This document shows positions 53,946 through 63,888 of a DNA stretch of 64,000 bases, piece by piece (the first letter of the stretch is position 1; every line of letters begins with the position of its first letter). A program made the translations under genes and the position numbers. A model generated the notes under the pieces. That model had not been told where the DNA came from. It made no database searches and saw only the letters and a list, made by a program, of their open reading frames with translations. Source of the stretch: Bacteroidota bacterium (GTDB lineage Bacteria; Bacteroidota; Bacteroidia; Bacteroidales; Prolixibacteraceae); contig JAEYXH010000016.1 in NCBI GenBank assembly GCA_023428545.1, forward strand, positions 1-64,000, in the 5' to 3' direction.

Positions 53946-55188
53946 TGACAAACCAGTGGGGAGGGTGTCGGCAAAGTCAATTCCGTTGCATGCGACCATC
54001 CAGCTGCCATCATCCAAAAGCATCAGCAACAGGGTGCAAATCATCAATGCCCTGAGTTACAGTCCATGGCCAGTTAAAAATCTATCCGATAGCGATGATA
54101 CACGGGTGCTTGCCGCTGCTTTGAATTCAAACGACAATGTTTTCGATATCGGGCATGCCGGCACTGCCATGCGGTTTTTGACAGCATTCCTGTCAAAGAT
54201 TGTCGGGGAGTGGATCATTACCGGGTCTGAAAGAATGAAGCAACGTCCCATCGGTATTCTTGTGGAGGCCCTGAATTCAATTGGGGCCAAGGTGGAATAT
54301 GTCGATAACCCGGGATTCCCGCCACTGAGAATTTTTGGTTCTCATTTGATTGGGGGCGAGGTTGAACTCGATGGGAGCATTTCAAGTCAGTATCTGTCAG
54401 CATTGCTGATGATCGCTCCAACACTGGATAAGGGTTTGACAATGACTTTAAAGAATCGATTGACTTCAAGGTCATACATCGAAATGACTTTGAAGCTGAT
54501 GTCCTATTTTGGCATACGGCATGAATGGAAGAAAAATGTGATCATAGTGCCACCACAGGATTACCTTCCACGTGATTATACCGTTGAAGCTGATTGGTCG
54601 GCCGCTTCCTATTGGTATTCCATCCTGGCATTGTCTCCCGAAGGTGAAATCCATCTTCCGGGCCTAGTGCTGTCGGGCTTACAGGGTGATGAGGCAATAA
54701 ATGAATGGTTTAGCTGGTTTGGAATTGAAACCCGAACAACTGCAGAGGGTATCAGTCTTCTGAAAAAGAAGGATATTGCCCCCCCAAAGTTATTCCTGAA
54801 GTTCCATGAAACTCCGGATATGGCTCAGACCATGGCGGTATTGTGTGTCGCAAAGGGAGTGCCGTTCCATTTCACCGGGCTTGAAACTTTAAAAATAAAG
54901 GAAACCAACAGGATTAGTGCACTTCAGGATGAACTCCGAAAATTTGGTGCCAACCTTGTCGAACCCCGTAACGGGGAGCTGAAATGGGATGGAATAATCA
55001 ACCCGGACCTATGTATTATTGATCCTGTTGTTGAAACCTACCACGATCACCGGATGGCACTTGCATTTGCCCCTATGGCAATTAAGTATGGTGATATAAG
55101 GATTGCCGATCCGGCTGTCATTTCAAAGTCGTATCCCAATTTCTGGGGCGACCTGAAACATGCCGGATTCGATGTGGATAGGTTATAA
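53932..55188 (+). CDS. aroA: 3-Phosphoshikimate 1-carboxyvinyltransferase (EPSP synthase)
   Basis: The sixth shikimate-pathway step: shikimate 3-phosphate plus phosphoenolpyruvate to EPSP. I start at ATG 53932 (MTIHNDKPVGRVSAK), 14 bases inside aroB; the product has 418 residues. Motifs are PSSKSISNRVQIINAL, the glyphosate-site region FDIGHAGTAMRFLTAFLS, GSERMKQRPIGILVEAL, LKIKETNRISALQDEL and TYHDHRMALAFAPM. The glyphosate-site loop reads GHAGTAMRF where E. coli has GNAGTAMRP, which may alter glyphosate sensitivity (inference). The next gene faces it convergently. Confidence 0.95.
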   Translation: MTIHNDKPVGRVSAKSIPLHATIQLPSSKSISNRVQIINALSYSPWPVKNLSDSDDTRVLAAALNSNDNVFDIGHAGTAMRFLTAFLSKIVGEWIITGSERMKQRPIGILVEALNSIGAKVEYVDNPGFPPLRIFGSHLIGGEVELDGSISSQYLSALLMIAPTLDKGLTMTLKNRLTSRSYIEMTLKLMSYFGIRHEWKKNVIIVPPQDYLPRDYTVEADWSAASYWYSILALSPEGEIHLPGLVLSGLQGDEAINEWFSWFGIETRTTAEGISLLKKKDIAPPKLFLKFHETPDMAQTMAVLCVAKGVPFHFTGLETLKIKETNRISALQDELRKFGANLVEPRNGELKWDGIINPDLCIIDPVVETYHDHRMALAFAPMAIKYGDIRIADPAVISKSYPNFWGDLKHAGFDVDRL

Positions 55189-55212
55189 TGGCTGGTACTC
55201 AATCCTGAATGC

Positions 55213-56307
55213 TCAAAGCTTGATAAAAATCTTCCTTTTGTACAACATGATGGCCGGGATGTAAAATACCCCGATATATAGAAATGCATAAAGGAAACTG
55301 GCCAGCTTCGGTGCTGTTCCCATACCGGTCAGAAAGTCCATGAAATGTGATTTGATGGATGCCCCTGCAATCGGAATTCCCGAGAAAACAAATCCAAGAA
55401 GTCCGGCCAATACATAAACGGTTATTGCGTTTGATCCGAAAACCACACCCGGGAATGCCACTTTTTTCCATCCGATTACGTCAACCAGATACATGCTGGT
55501 TGCCAGGGTGAGGGTAGCAAGTCCACCTGCTACCATGACAAATGAACTGGTCCACAGGTTCTTGTTGAGCGGGAAATGCCAACTCCAGACATGGCCAATG
55601 GCCAATGCAATAAAACCGGCAGTAAATAACCATATAATTTTCTCCTCCCGGGTCTTATTTGACACAATCAGGCTGCCTGCCAACATTCCAAGGATTCCGG
55701 TTCCAATGGCTGGAATCGTACTCAATACTCCTTCCGGATCCCAGGTCTTCTGATACATCCGACCGGGCAGAAGATATGAGTCAACCCATGCGGCCAGGTT
55801 TGTTCCAGGCTCCAACATGGGTTCTCCAAGTCCGGGTGTGGGGATCAAAGTCATGGCAAGCCAGTACCCAATCAATAACACACCGGCAATGATGGCCTGC
55901 TTCTTCCAGCGTACCGAGAGAAACAATATGGCGCAAACAAGAAAAACAATGGCAATCCTTTGTAAAACTCCAGCTACCCTTAGATTTTCAAAATTGAACC
56001 GGGGATATAAGTTGAGGAAAATACCTACAGCAAATATTTTGATGCTTCGCCAGGCAATCTTTTGATACATACCCTTTTTCGGCACGCCAGACTCAACTCT
56101 TTTTGTATAGGCCAAGGCAATGGAAACACCTACAATAAAAAGGAAAAACGGAAAGATGAGGTCGGTTACCGTAATCCCATTCCAGGGTTTATGCAAAAGT
56201 GGAGCATAAACATTTCCCCGATCGCCGGGATTGTTGACCATGATCATGGCAGCAATTGTAAACCCCCTGAATGCATCCAGCGAAATAAGTCGTTCATTTT
56301 TTTCCAT
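55213..56307 (-). CDS. NagX-like transmembrane acyltransferase (DUF5009/HGSNAT-like)
   Basis: A 364-residue membrane protein with about ten TM helices. The opening RLISLDAFRGFTIAAMIMVNNPG and HKPWNGITVTDLIFPFFLFIVGVS are the hallmarks of the COG4299 family, related to human heparan-alpha-glucosaminide N-acetyltransferase and to NagX in chitin/GlcNAc gene clusters. It may acetylate or move an amino sugar at the membrane. It is divergent from the GH20 hexosaminidase at 56486, which supports a GlcNAc-related role. Confidence 0.88.
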   Translation of the reverse strand: MEKNERLISLDAFRGFTIAAMIMVNNPGDRGNVYAPLLHKPWNGITVTDLIFPFFLFIVGVSIALAYTKRVESGVPKKGMYQKIAWRSIKIFAVGIFLNLYPRFNFENLRVAGVLQRIAIVFLVCAILFLSVRWKKQAIIAGVLLIGYWLAMTLIPTPGLGEPMLEPGTNLAAWVDSYLLPGRMYQKTWDPEGVLSTIPAIGTGILGMLAGSLIVSNKTREEKIIWLFTAGFIALAIGHVWSWHFPLNKNLWTSSFVMVAGGLATLTLATSMYLVDVIGWKKVAFPGVVFGSNAITVYVLAGLLGFVFSGIPIAGASIKSHFMDFLTGMGTAPKLASFLYAFLYIGVFYIPAIMLYKRKIFIKL

Positions 56308-56485
56308 CAGGTAGTAGATTAATTATATGATTTAGTTGTAAAAAAAGCGGATACCCTGTTTAATCCGCCGTAATAATGGTCTGACACAGACAGCTGTTTC
56401 TTTTTACTCCAAAGAGGTAGAAATAGCCTTGATTAGTATATCTTTATAAAAAATTTACTAAGGCAATTTTATAAATATTTCAGTT

Positions 56486-59074
56486 ATGAAAAAAATATAT
56501 TCCATCTTTTTTGGATTGGTGGTTACCACTTTGATGATCGGATGCGGAAAGGTTTCAAATCCTGCCGCCGATGAACTGGTGGTGTCATGGAAGGTCATCA
56601 GCAATGACTATTTCGAAAGTCCACGGGTAAAGGCACGTTTTGCCATAACCAATAACAGCTCGGCTGACCTGAAGCCTGGTACATGGGCTCTTTTCTATAA
56701 TCAAATGCCGCGTGATGTGATCGTGCAACCTGAAACTGCTGAAATTACCAGGATCAGTGGTGATTGGTATAAGCTGGTTCCATCAGAGGGATTGATCCTG
56801 AAAGCAGGTGAAACAGTTGAACTTGAGTATGAATCACAGGCTTTTATTATCAAGGAAACTGATGCCCCTCTTGGTTTGTATATGGTTTTTTATGACAAAT
56901 CAGGAGAGGAGTCATCTGTTGAAGTGGTTGAAAATTATACCATTGAGCCTTTTGTTAGTCCGGAGCAGATCAACCGTCACAAACGTGACGCACAGCCAAT
57001 ACCAGATGCCGGAAATCTTTTTGACCAAAACCTGCAGCTAAGCGAAATCTCGGAAGACCAACTTCCTGTTGTTATTCCAACACCTTTTCTTGTTCAGAAA
57101 AGTGGTAAACAAATTCAGTATGATGCTGCCCCCAAAGTTCTTTATGAAAAGGGATTGGAAAATGAAGCCAAGTTCCTGGCAGCCCATATTGGTCAGCTTT
57201 CCGGGACTTCTGTTTTACCACAGGAGGCCAACGGGCCTGAATCAGGATCAATCTACCTTTCAATCGGACAGGTCACAGTGAATAATATCGATAAGGAAGC
57301 TTATCGACTCAGTATTGATGAGGATAAGTCCATTTCCATTACAGGAAGCGATCCTGCCGGCGTTTTCTATGGCATTCAGAGTCTTATCGCGTTGGTCCCG
57401 CCGAGTTTGTCGCAGTCCCAATCGCCTGCATCCCTGCCGGTTATTAAAATTGAAGATGCCCCCCGTTTTGGTTTTAGGTCTTTGCATGTCGATGTCTCAC
57501 GCAATTTCCAAACAAAGGAGACAGTAAAAAAGATGCTCGATCTGATGGCTCACTATAAGCTGAACCACTTCATGTTTATCTTGTCCGAGGATGAGGCATG
57601 GCGTTTGGAAATCGAAGCTTTACCTGAGTTAACTGAGGTATCTTCAAGACGTGGACATACAGTCAAGGCCTCAACCGATATGCTTCATCCGGCCTATGGC
57701 TCTGGCCCTTTTCCTGATGCTCCAGGCACTTATGGAAGTGGATATTATACCCGCGCCGATTTTATCGAAATATTGCAATATGCCCGTGACCGGCATATTA
57801 CAGTGATTCCGACCATAAACCTCCCTGGCCACTCAAGGGCTGCCATCAGGGCAATGGAAGCAAGATACCAGAAATTCATGGCTGAAGGAAGTGAAGAAAA
57901 GGCGAATGAATTTAGGCTGATTGATCCCGATGACAAGTCGGTATACTCTGGTGCACAGTCATTTGATGATAATATTGTCTGTGTGGCCCGTGAATCGGTA
58001 TATCGTTTTTACGAAACCGTGATTGATGCCATTATCGGAATGTATGACGAGGCTGGCATTCCATTGGAATTGTTCCATACAGGTGGCGATGAAGTTCCCG
58101 AAGGTGCCTGGGCTGGTTCACCCTTGTGTCAAAAATTGATGGAATCGATGCCCGAAATTACCGATCCCAAGAATCTTCAGGCAGTGTTCTTTAGCAGGGC
58201 TGTTGAAATACTTAAAAGCAAAGGTTTGAAAATTGGAGGTTGGGAAGAAGTTGGACTCTATAGAAATGCCGAAGGGCAACTGATTCCAAATCCTGAATTT
58301 GCTGATGGGGAAGTCATACCCTGGGTATGGAATAACTTAGGCCAATGGGCCGATTTGTCTTATCGCATGGCAAATGCAGGCTATCCCGTTGTCATGTGTG
58401 ATGTATCCAATTTTTACCTTGATATGGCATATAGCAAAGATCCCAAAGAACCCGGACTTTATTGGGGTGGGTTTGTCAATGCCCGTAACACCTGGCAATT
58501 TGCTCCGTTCAACTCTTTTGTAACAAATCTGAAAACAAGTATGGGACAAAGTATTGATCCCGAACAGGCATATGCCGGTCTGGAAAGACTTCGTCCTGAA
58601 AATGCACGAAATATTGTTGGCTTGCAAGCGCAACTTTGGGGTGAAACCATCAAAGGCAATGAAATGTTGGAATACTCTGCCCTTCCCAAGTTAATCGGCT
58701 ATGCCGAATCTGCCTGGACTAAAGAACGGCCTTGGGAGAACCAAAAGAACGCGGATATCAGAAAGAAACAGATGGATGAGGGCTGGAATGTTTTTGCCAA
58801 TACTTTGGCGAAAAGGGAACTTCCAAAATTATCCAAATTAAATGGAGGATATAATTACCGGATTCCACAACCTGGTGCCATTATTGAGAATGGAGTTCTA
58901 AGGGCAAATGTAGAATACCCTGGGCTGGTTGTCCTATATACAACTGATGGCTCTGAACCAACACTCCAGTCGACAGTTTATTCTGTTCCAACCGAGGTCT
59001 CGGGTGAGGTAAAACTCAAGGCATTTGACATGGCAGGACGGTCCAGTCGTACAATTGTTGCGGTTTCAAGATAG
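56486..59074 (+). CDS. Beta-N-acetylhexosaminidase, GH20 lipoprotein
   Basis: Removes terminal GlcNAc or GalNAc from oligosaccharides. The 862-residue protein has a lipoprotein signal (LVVTTLMIGCG), then an N-terminal carbohydrate-binding-like domain (CHB_HEX type, about 30-165), a GH20b domain (PFLVQKSGKQIQYDA onward), the TIM barrel from about 325 (RFGFRSLHVDVSRNF), and a short beta domain at the end (GLVVLYTTDGSEPT). The catalytic Asp-Glu pair is in HTGGDEVPEGAW (Asp535, Glu536), as required for substrate-assisted catalysis. It is an outer-membrane or periplasmic enzyme facing away from the NagX-like gene. Confidence 0.95.
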   Translation: MKKIYSIFFGLVVTTLMIGCGKVSNPAADELVVSWKVISNDYFESPRVKARFAITNNSSADLKPGTWALFYNQMPRDVIVQPETAEITRISGDWYKLVPSEGLILKAGETVELEYESQAFIIKETDAPLGLYMVFYDKSGEESSVEVVENYTIEPFVSPEQINRHKRDAQPIPDAGNLFDQNLQLSEISEDQLPVVIPTPFLVQKSGKQIQYDAAPKVLYEKGLENEAKFLAAHIGQLSGTSVLPQEANGPESGSIYLSIGQVTVNNIDKEAYRLSIDEDKSISITGSDPAGVFYGIQSLIALVPPSLSQSQSPASLPVIKIEDAPRFGFRSLHVDVSRNFQTKETVKKMLDLMAHYKLNHFMFILSEDEAWRLEIEALPELTEVSSRRGHTVKASTDMLHPAYGSGPFPDAPGTYGSGYYTRADFIEILQYARDRHITVIPTINLPGHSRAAIRAMEARYQKFMAEGSEEKANEFRLIDPDDKSVYSGAQSFDDNIVCVARESVYRFYETVIDAIIGMYDEAGIPLELFHTGGDEVPEGAWAGSPLCQKLMESMPEITDPKNLQAVFFSRAVEILKSKGLKIGGWEEVGLYRNAEGQLIPNPEFADGEVIPWVWNNLGQWADLSYRMANAGYPVVMCDVSNFYLDMAYSKDPKEPGLYWGGFVNARNTWQFAPFNSFVTNLKTSMGQSIDPEQAYAGLERLRPENARNIVGLQAQLWGETIKGNEMLEYSALPKLIGYAESAWTKERPWENQKNADIRKKQMDEGWNVFANTLAKRELPKLSKLNGGYNYRIPQPGAIIENGVLRANVEYPGLVVLYTTDGSEPTLQSTVYSVPTEVSGEVKLKAFDMAGRSSRTIVAVSR

Positions 59075-59105
59075 GACGAAGGCCTTTGCATTGATGATTG
59101 CAATT

Positions 59106-59561
59106 TTATTGCCTTTTTCGGGCAAAGAACTCTTTCATCAAAGTGCTGCATTCATTTTCAAGTATGCCTCCGGTGACTTCAGTTTTAGGATGAAGTGCCC
59201 CGGGGGCATATTTTTGATATCCTCTCTTCTCGTCGTAAGCCCCAAATACCAATCTTCCTGTTTGGGCCCATCCGATTGCTCCTGCGCACATGACGCACGG
59301 CTCGACAGTCACGTAAAGGGTGCAATCATTTAAGTATTTTCCTCCCAGTAGGTTTGTGGCCGCAGTAATGACTTGCATTTCGGCATGTGCGGTGACATCA
59401 TTCAGCAGTTCTGTGAGATTGTGTCCTCTGGCAATGATCTTGCCTGAGCTCACCACGACTGCACCAACCGGTATTTCATCTTCGGCAAAGGCATCCTGCG
59501 CTTCCTGCAAGGCTTTGCGCATAAAGTATTCGTCTCCAAAAGGTTCTAACATATTTTTCAA
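59106..59561 (-). CDS. tadA: tRNA adenosine(34) deaminase TadA / nucleoside deaminase
   Basis: Zinc deaminase that makes inosine at position 34 of tRNA. The 151-residue protein has the cytidine-deaminase-fold motifs [13 protein letters not shown], the zinc/proton-transfer motif AHAEMQVI (His59, Glu61) and PCVMCAGAI with Cys89 and Cys92. The tail ends in [12 protein letters not shown], typical of TadA. Guanine deaminases share the fold, but the length and the FFARKR ending favour TadA. It is divergent from aspS, with only about 70 bases between starts. Confidence 0.9.
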   Translation of the reverse strand: MKNMLEPFGDEYFMRKALQEAQDAFAEDEIPVGAVVVSSGKIIARGHNLTELLNDVTAHAEMQVITAATNLLGGKYLNDCTLYVTVEPCVMCAGAIGWAQTGRLVFGAYDEKRGYQKYAPGALHPKTEVTGGILENECSTLMKEFFARKRQ

Positions 59562-59629
59562 TCCAGGTAATTCGGGTTGAAATTGCTAAATTCTTGTTAT
59601 TTTCGCAACTTATAAAACAAAAGCAATTT

Positions 59630-61390
59630 ATGTATAGGACAAATACTTGCGGTGAACTCAACCTGGAGCATTGCGGTCGGGAAGTTACCCTGGCCGGATG
59701 GGTACAGAGAGTTCGGGATTTGGGTGCCATGACCTTTATTGACCTGCGTGACAGATATGGGATTACACAATTGGTTACTGATGAAAATACTCCGGATGAT
59801 GTAAAAGAGGCAGTAAACCATCTTGGTCGTGAATTTGTAATTCAGGCAAAAGGAACAGTAAGGGAAAGGGCCAGTAAGAACAAAAACATTCCAACCGGGG
59901 ATATTGAAATAGAAATCAACAGTATCCGGATCTTAAGCAAGTCGGAAGTGCCTCCATTTACCATCCAGAATGATACTGACGGAGGTGATGATCTGCGGAT
60001 GAAATACCGGTATCTTGACCTTCGCAGGTCAATGGTGCAGCAGAACCTGTTTCTCAGGGCCAGGATGGCCCATGTGACGAGGTCATATCTTGCTGAGCAG
60101 GGATTTATTGAAACAGAAACACCGGTACTGATTAAAAGCACCCCTGAAGGGGCACGTGATTTTGTGGTTCCTTCCAGGATGAACCCCGGTGAGTTTTATG
60201 CATTGCCCCAATCCCCGCAGATTTTCAAGCAGCTATTGATGGTAGCCGGATTTGACAAATATTTTCAGATTGTCAAATGCTTCAGAGATGAAGATTTAAG
60301 GGCTGACCGTCAGCCTGAATTTACCCAGATCGACTGTGAAATGTCATTTGTGGAACAGGAGGATGTCCTTAATACCTTTGAAGGACTTACCCGCCATTTG
60401 CTCAGAGAGATAAAGGGCGTTGAAGTTGATGCTTTTCCCAGGATGCCGTGGTCAGTTGCAATGGAAAAATATGGGTCCGACAAGCCTGATATCAGGTTTG
60501 ACATGTTCCTCCACGAAATCTCTGACCTTGTAAAAGGTAAGGGATTCCCGGTTTTCGACAATGCACCTTATATCGGGGCTATTTGTGCCAGTGGATGTGC
60601 CGAATATACCCGCAAACAGCTTGACGAACTGACCGAATGGGTTAAGAGACCGCAAATTGGAGCCAAGGGATTAGTCTATATAAAATTGAACAATGATGGT
60701 ACCATCCGGTCATCGGTCGACAAGTTTTACAACGAGGATGACCTGAATAATATAGCCGGGGTTTTGGGCGCGAGCCAGGGAGACCTTATTTTGATCTTGT
60801 CAGGCGACAGGGAGCATACGCAGAATGCACTGGGCACTCTACGTATCGAAATGGCCAACCGGCTTGGATTGCGTCAAAAGGATGTTTTCAGGCCTTTGTG
60901 GGTGGTTGATTTCCCCCTGTTGGAGTGGAATGAAGAAACCCAAAGGTTTTTTGCCATGCACCATCCTTTTACTTCCCCTAAACCTGAAGACATTGCCCTT
61001 CTGGACTCCGAGCCCGGCAAGGTCAGGGCAAACGCATATGACTTGGTTATCAACGGGGTCGAGATAGGTGGAGGATCGGTTCGAATCTTTGATTCCCAGC
61101 TACAGGCTAACATGTTCCGGATTTTAGGGTTTACGCCTGCCCAGGCAGAAGCCCAGTTTGGATTCCTGATGAATGCATTCCGCTATGGGGCACCGCCTCA
61201 TGCTGGCATCGCATTTGGATTTGACCGGCTTGTTTCCATGTTCGCTGGTCTTGATAGTATCAGGGACGTTATCGCGTTCCCAAAAAACAATTCAGGGCGC
61301 GATGTGATGAACGATTCACCCGCAACTATATCAGATGATCAGCTGGTGGAATTAAACCTCATTTTAAATTTGCCGGAAGCGAAGAAATAG
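59630..61390 (+). CDS. aspS: Aspartyl-tRNA synthetase
   Basis: Class II enzyme that charges tRNA-Asp. I start at ATG 59630 ([11 protein letters not shown]), giving 586 residues. The N-terminal OB fold has [26 protein letters not shown]; the class II core has motif 1 ([20 protein letters not shown]), motif 2 ([23 protein letters not shown]), a GAD insertion domain of the bacterial type, and motif 3 ([15 protein letters not shown]). It has a strong terminator. Whether it also charges tRNA-Asn cannot be told from this window. Confidence 0.97.
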   Translation: MYRTNTCGELNLEHCGREVTLAGWVQRVRDLGAMTFIDLRDRYGITQLVTDENTPDDVKEAVNHLGREFVIQAKGTVRERASKNKNIPTGDIEIEINSIRILSKSEVPPFTIQNDTDGGDDLRMKYRYLDLRRSMVQQNLFLRARMAHVTRSYLAEQGFIETETPVLIKSTPEGARDFVVPSRMNPGEFYALPQSPQIFKQLLMVAGFDKYFQIVKCFRDEDLRADRQPEFTQIDCEMSFVEQEDVLNTFEGLTRHLLREIKGVEVDAFPRMPWSVAMEKYGSDKPDIRFDMFLHEISDLVKGKGFPVFDNAPYIGAICASGCAEYTRKQLDELTEWVKRPQIGAKGLVYIKLNNDGTIRSSVDKFYNEDDLNNIAGVLGASQGDLILILSGDREHTQNALGTLRIEMANRLGLRQKDVFRPLWVVDFPLLEWNEETQRFFAMHHPFTSPKPEDIALLDSEPGKVRANAYDLVINGVEIGGGSVRIFDSQLQANMFRILGFTPAQAEAQFGFLMNAFRYGAPPHAGIAFGFDRLVSMFAGLDSIRDVIAFPKNNSGRDVMNDSPATISDDQLVELNLILNLPEAKK

Positions 61391-61394
61391 AAAT

Positions 61395-61428
61395 AAAAAA
61401 AAGGAAGCTAACAGCTTCCTTTTTTTTT
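61395..61428. terminator. Bidirectional terminator between aspS and exbD
   Basis: A stem of 15 bp counting the A/T part (61395-61409 with 61413-61427) has a 3-base loop AAC and T tracts on both strands, so it can end aspS (stop at 61390) and the exbB-exbD operon (stop at 61444). Confidence 0.85.
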
Positions 61429-61443
61429 ATGATAGGTGTAAGA

Positions 61444-61917
61444 TTAAAATTGCGCTTGACGTTTTCGGGCTGAATAGTTAATGTGCAACGCTGCAGCTTT
61501 GCGGAGTTCTTGTTTGATATCCTGTACAATCTGCATTTTGGTATACTCATCAACTTTCAGTGACGTAATCATGAAGGGCACTTCAGCTTCATTTCTGGCT
61601 TCCCTTTCGGCGATAATGTAATCAGTGATATCGCTTACTTCGGCAAACTGGTCATTCAGCTGAACACGAGGTTCAATCCCGTACGCACGTTGAAATTCAC
61701 GGTGCGGTACACCTACGTAGATATAGCTTACCAGCGATTTTTTCTCAAGCTTGTTAAGCTCAGTAGCCGATGGCAGGGTTTGCCTGACTTTCAGGGTAAC
61801 CTCTCTCATCGTAGTGGTAACCATGAAGAAAAATAGAAGCATGAATACGATATCCGGCAATGAAGCAGTTGATATCGGTGGAAGTTCGTTTGAACCTTTC
61901 TTTTTGAATTTATGCAT
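61444..61917 (-). CDS. exbD: ExbD/TolR-family protein (second copy in operon)
   Basis: A 157-residue protein with one TM helix near the N-terminus, LPDIVFMLLFFFMVTTTMR, containing Asp22, the conserved proton-carrying residue of ExbD/TolR. The rest is a periplasmic domain. It is the last gene of the four-gene exb operon, 1 base after the other exbD. Two ExbD proteins per ExbB cluster are common in Bacteroidetes and may form a heterodimer in the ExbB pore. Confidence 0.9.
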   Translation of the reverse strand: MHKFKKKGSNELPPISTASLPDIVFMLLFFFMVTTTMREVTLKVRQTLPSATELNKLEKKSLVSYIYVGVPHREFQRAYGIEPRVQLNDQFAEVSDITDYIIAEREARNEAEVPFMITSLKVDEYTKMQIVQDIKQELRKAAALHINYSARKRQAQF

Positions 61918-61918
61918 A

Positions 61919-62494
61919 CTAATTTCCTCCTACTTTTTTAGGTTCAGCTTCGGAAATCCTTTGCGGATAGACTTCGCGAACCGCATCTTGCTCTTCTTTT
62001 GCAAGAGAAGTATACGATTTTCCGAATTGTGATTTTGCTAACTCTTCCCTTAATTCATTAATGGCTCCAACCAATTCGTTCTGAACAGCGATATAAGTAC
62101 CATATTGGGTCCCAAGGTCATTCTGAAGGGAAATTACCCCTTTTGAAATTCCAACTTCCCCGAAAAAGGGTACTTCCTTTACTTCCTTCTCTGGAAGATT
62201 TTCCAGATCAAAAGGATTTGCCATAAATTCCTTTGCTTTTTCCCTTAGGTCGCTGATTTGCATCCACTCTCCCTCAACCAGAAGCTGGTTGTCTTTGTTA
62301 ACTAGCACAATAAATACATTGCGCTCTTTAATGGGTGGAGTATCATCATCTTCCGGATTTTCGACAAATGGAGGCAATCTCCTTTCCAAACCGCTGTCAA
62401 CGTCCATCGTGGTTGTAACCAGGAAAAAGATCAAAAGCATGAAGGCTATGTCGGCCAGCGACGCTGCTGGTACTTCAGGTGTTTTTCTTGCCAT
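61919..62494 (-). CDS. exbD: ExbD/TolR-family protein (first copy in operon)
   Basis: A 191-residue protein, started at ATG 62494 (MARKTPEVPAASLADIAFML). The single TM helix carries Asp15 in SLADIAFMLLIFFLVTTTMD. The periplasmic domain is longer than in its partner, with a central RLPPFVENPEDDDTP stretch that could be flexible. It sits between a four-helix membrane protein and the second exbD. It should work with ExbB and a TonB protein encoded elsewhere to energise outer-membrane transport. Confidence 0.92.
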   Translation of the reverse strand: MARKTPEVPAASLADIAFMLLIFFLVTTTMDVDSGLERRLPPFVENPEDDDTPPIKERNVFIVLVNKDNQLLVEGEWMQISDLREKAKEFMANPFDLENLPEKEVKEVPFFGEVGISKGVISLQNDLGTQYGTYIAVQNELVGAINELREELAKSQFGKSYTSLAKEEQDAVREVYPQRISEAEPKKVGGN

Positions 62495-62529
62495 AATATA
62501 TTTTCCTGTTTTGCTAACCTCGAGGTTAA

Positions 62530-62982
62530 TTACTTCAATACATTCGAAATGGATGACCACACTACTGACAGAATCGCTATTCCAAACAGCAGGTAGGTTG
62601 CAATAAGGCCGGCATCAACCAATTTTGCAATACCCGGAGTAAGCGAACCGTCAGATAAATACTTGTCAACTCCGATAAATTGCGGAATAGCATCAGAAGC
62701 CAGAACGTAGGAAACGATGGCTATCACAGCAATGAAGCCCAGGGCAAGTAATCCCTTCTTGGCAGCACCGATATCGGATATCATTTGGAATACTCCTGCA
62801 AGTAGGGCAATGCCAGCCCCAACGACCAGGAGAATGTAGGTCCAGATTATATTGTTGTTAATCCAGCTGTTCATGGCTGGATCATTGTCTTCACCGAGGT
62901 TGACCATCAGTGAAACAACCAATACAGCTGAAATAGCCAGAATGACCCACAGTATGATTGTTAATACTTTTGTAAACTTCAT
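62530..62982 (-). CDS. Membrane protein of unknown function in the exb operon
   Basis: I do not recognise a named family. The 150-residue protein has about four hydrophobic helices (about 8-27, 46-66, 76-94 and 125-145) joined by short loops, with DNDPAMNSWINNN between the first two. Similar proteins between exbB and exbD are familiar in Bacteroidetes. Its position, 7 bases after exbB and 35 bases before exbD, suggests it belongs to the same energy-transducing complex, which is inference. Confidence 0.7.
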   Translation of the reverse strand: MKFTKVLTIILWVILAISAVLVVSLMVNLGEDNDPAMNSWINNNIIWTYILLVVGAGIALLAGVFQMISDIGAAKKGLLALGFIAVIAIVSYVLASDAIPQFIGVDKYLSDGSLTPGIAKLVDAGLIATYLLFGIAILSVVWSSISNVLK

Positions 62983-62989
62983 GGTTCAA

Positions 62990-63799
62990 TTATTTTTTCA
63001 AATTGTGTTTTACAAGCAGGTCGAGCAGTGAAATGGAAGCGTCTTCCATGTTGTTAACAACTGCATCAATTTTAGCAACACAATAGTTGTAGAAAATCTG
63101 AAGAATAATAGCCACTACAAGACCAAATACGGTGGTGATAAGAGCAACCTTGATACCGCTGGCTACAAGTGTGGGAGAAATATCCCCTGCAACCTCAATT
63201 GCGTCGAAGGCCTGAATCATACCGATTACAGTTCCCATGAACCCAAGCATAGGTGCCAGTGCGATGAAAAGTGCAATCCAGCTTAAACCTCTTTCCAACA
63301 GACCAGCCTGAACTCCACCATAAGACACGATAGATTTTTCAACTACGTCGATGCCGTGGTCGAATCTGTCAAGACCCTGGTAGAAAATACTGGCAACCGG
63401 TCCCCTTGTATTACGGCAAACCTCTTTGGCAGCCTCAACGCCACCATTCTGCAGGGCGTCTTCAACTTTGGCCAGCAATTTTTTGGTGTTGGTGGTTGAG
63501 AGGTTCAGGTAAAGTACCCTTTCAATTGAAAATGCAAGACCTAAAATCAGGGTAATCAATACAAAAGACATGAAGCCGGCACCACCTTCGATGAATTTTT
63601 GTTTAAGCTGACTGTGGAGTGACTTTCCTTCTTCAGCGGCTGCCGCAGCAGTTTCCTGGGTGTCAACGGATAAGTCAACCTGTGCAGCCTGCTCAGTAGC
63701 CTGCTCTGCAGGTTGCTCAGCTTCCTGTGCAAAAACAGTATTTGATGCTCCGAAAGCAAGCATCCCGAAAACTGCAAGTAACGCAAATAATCTTTTCAT
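62990..63799 (-). CDS. exbB: MotA/TolQ/ExbB proton-channel protein with signal peptide
   Basis: A 269-residue protein with a signal peptide (1-24, ending TVFAQ), a Glu/Ala/Gln-rich linker (about 25-60, with repeats of the type EQ-A-E-Q-A), then the ExbB core: a TM helix AGFMSFVLITLILGLAFSIERVLYL, a cytoplasmic region, and the paired TM helices ISWIALFIALAPMLGFMGTVIGMIQAFDAI and VALITTVFGLVVAIILQIF. ExbB forms the pentameric proton channel that drives TonB. It is the first gene of the operon exbB-(4 TM)-exbD-exbD. Confidence 0.94.
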   Translation of the reverse strand: MKRLFALLAVFGMLAFGASNTVFAQEAEQPAEQATEQAAQVDLSVDTQETAAAAAEEGKSLHSQLKQKFIEGGAGFMSFVLITLILGLAFSIERVLYLNLSTTNTKKLLAKVEDALQNGGVEAAKEVCRNTRGPVASIFYQGLDRFDHGIDVVEKSIVSYGGVQAGLLERGLSWIALFIALAPMLGFMGTVIGMIQAFDAIEVAGDISPTLVASGIKVALITTVFGLVVAIILQIFYNYCVAKIDAVVNNMEDASISLLDLLVKHNLKK

Positions 63800-63858
63800 A
63801 ATTGCTTTTAATTAAATTAATAATCTCCTTGATTTATTCAGATTTATTTATTTCTCCT

Positions 63859-63888
63859 CAAAATTATAAATCATCTACATTATTCAAA
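63859..63888 (-). promoter_or_regulatory. Promoter of the exbB-exbD operon
   Basis: On the minus strand, TTTG at 63888-63885 and TAATTTTG at 63866-63859 are 18 bases apart, a good fit to the Bacteroidetes promoter. It lies 60 bases before the exbB ATG. Confidence 0.6.
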
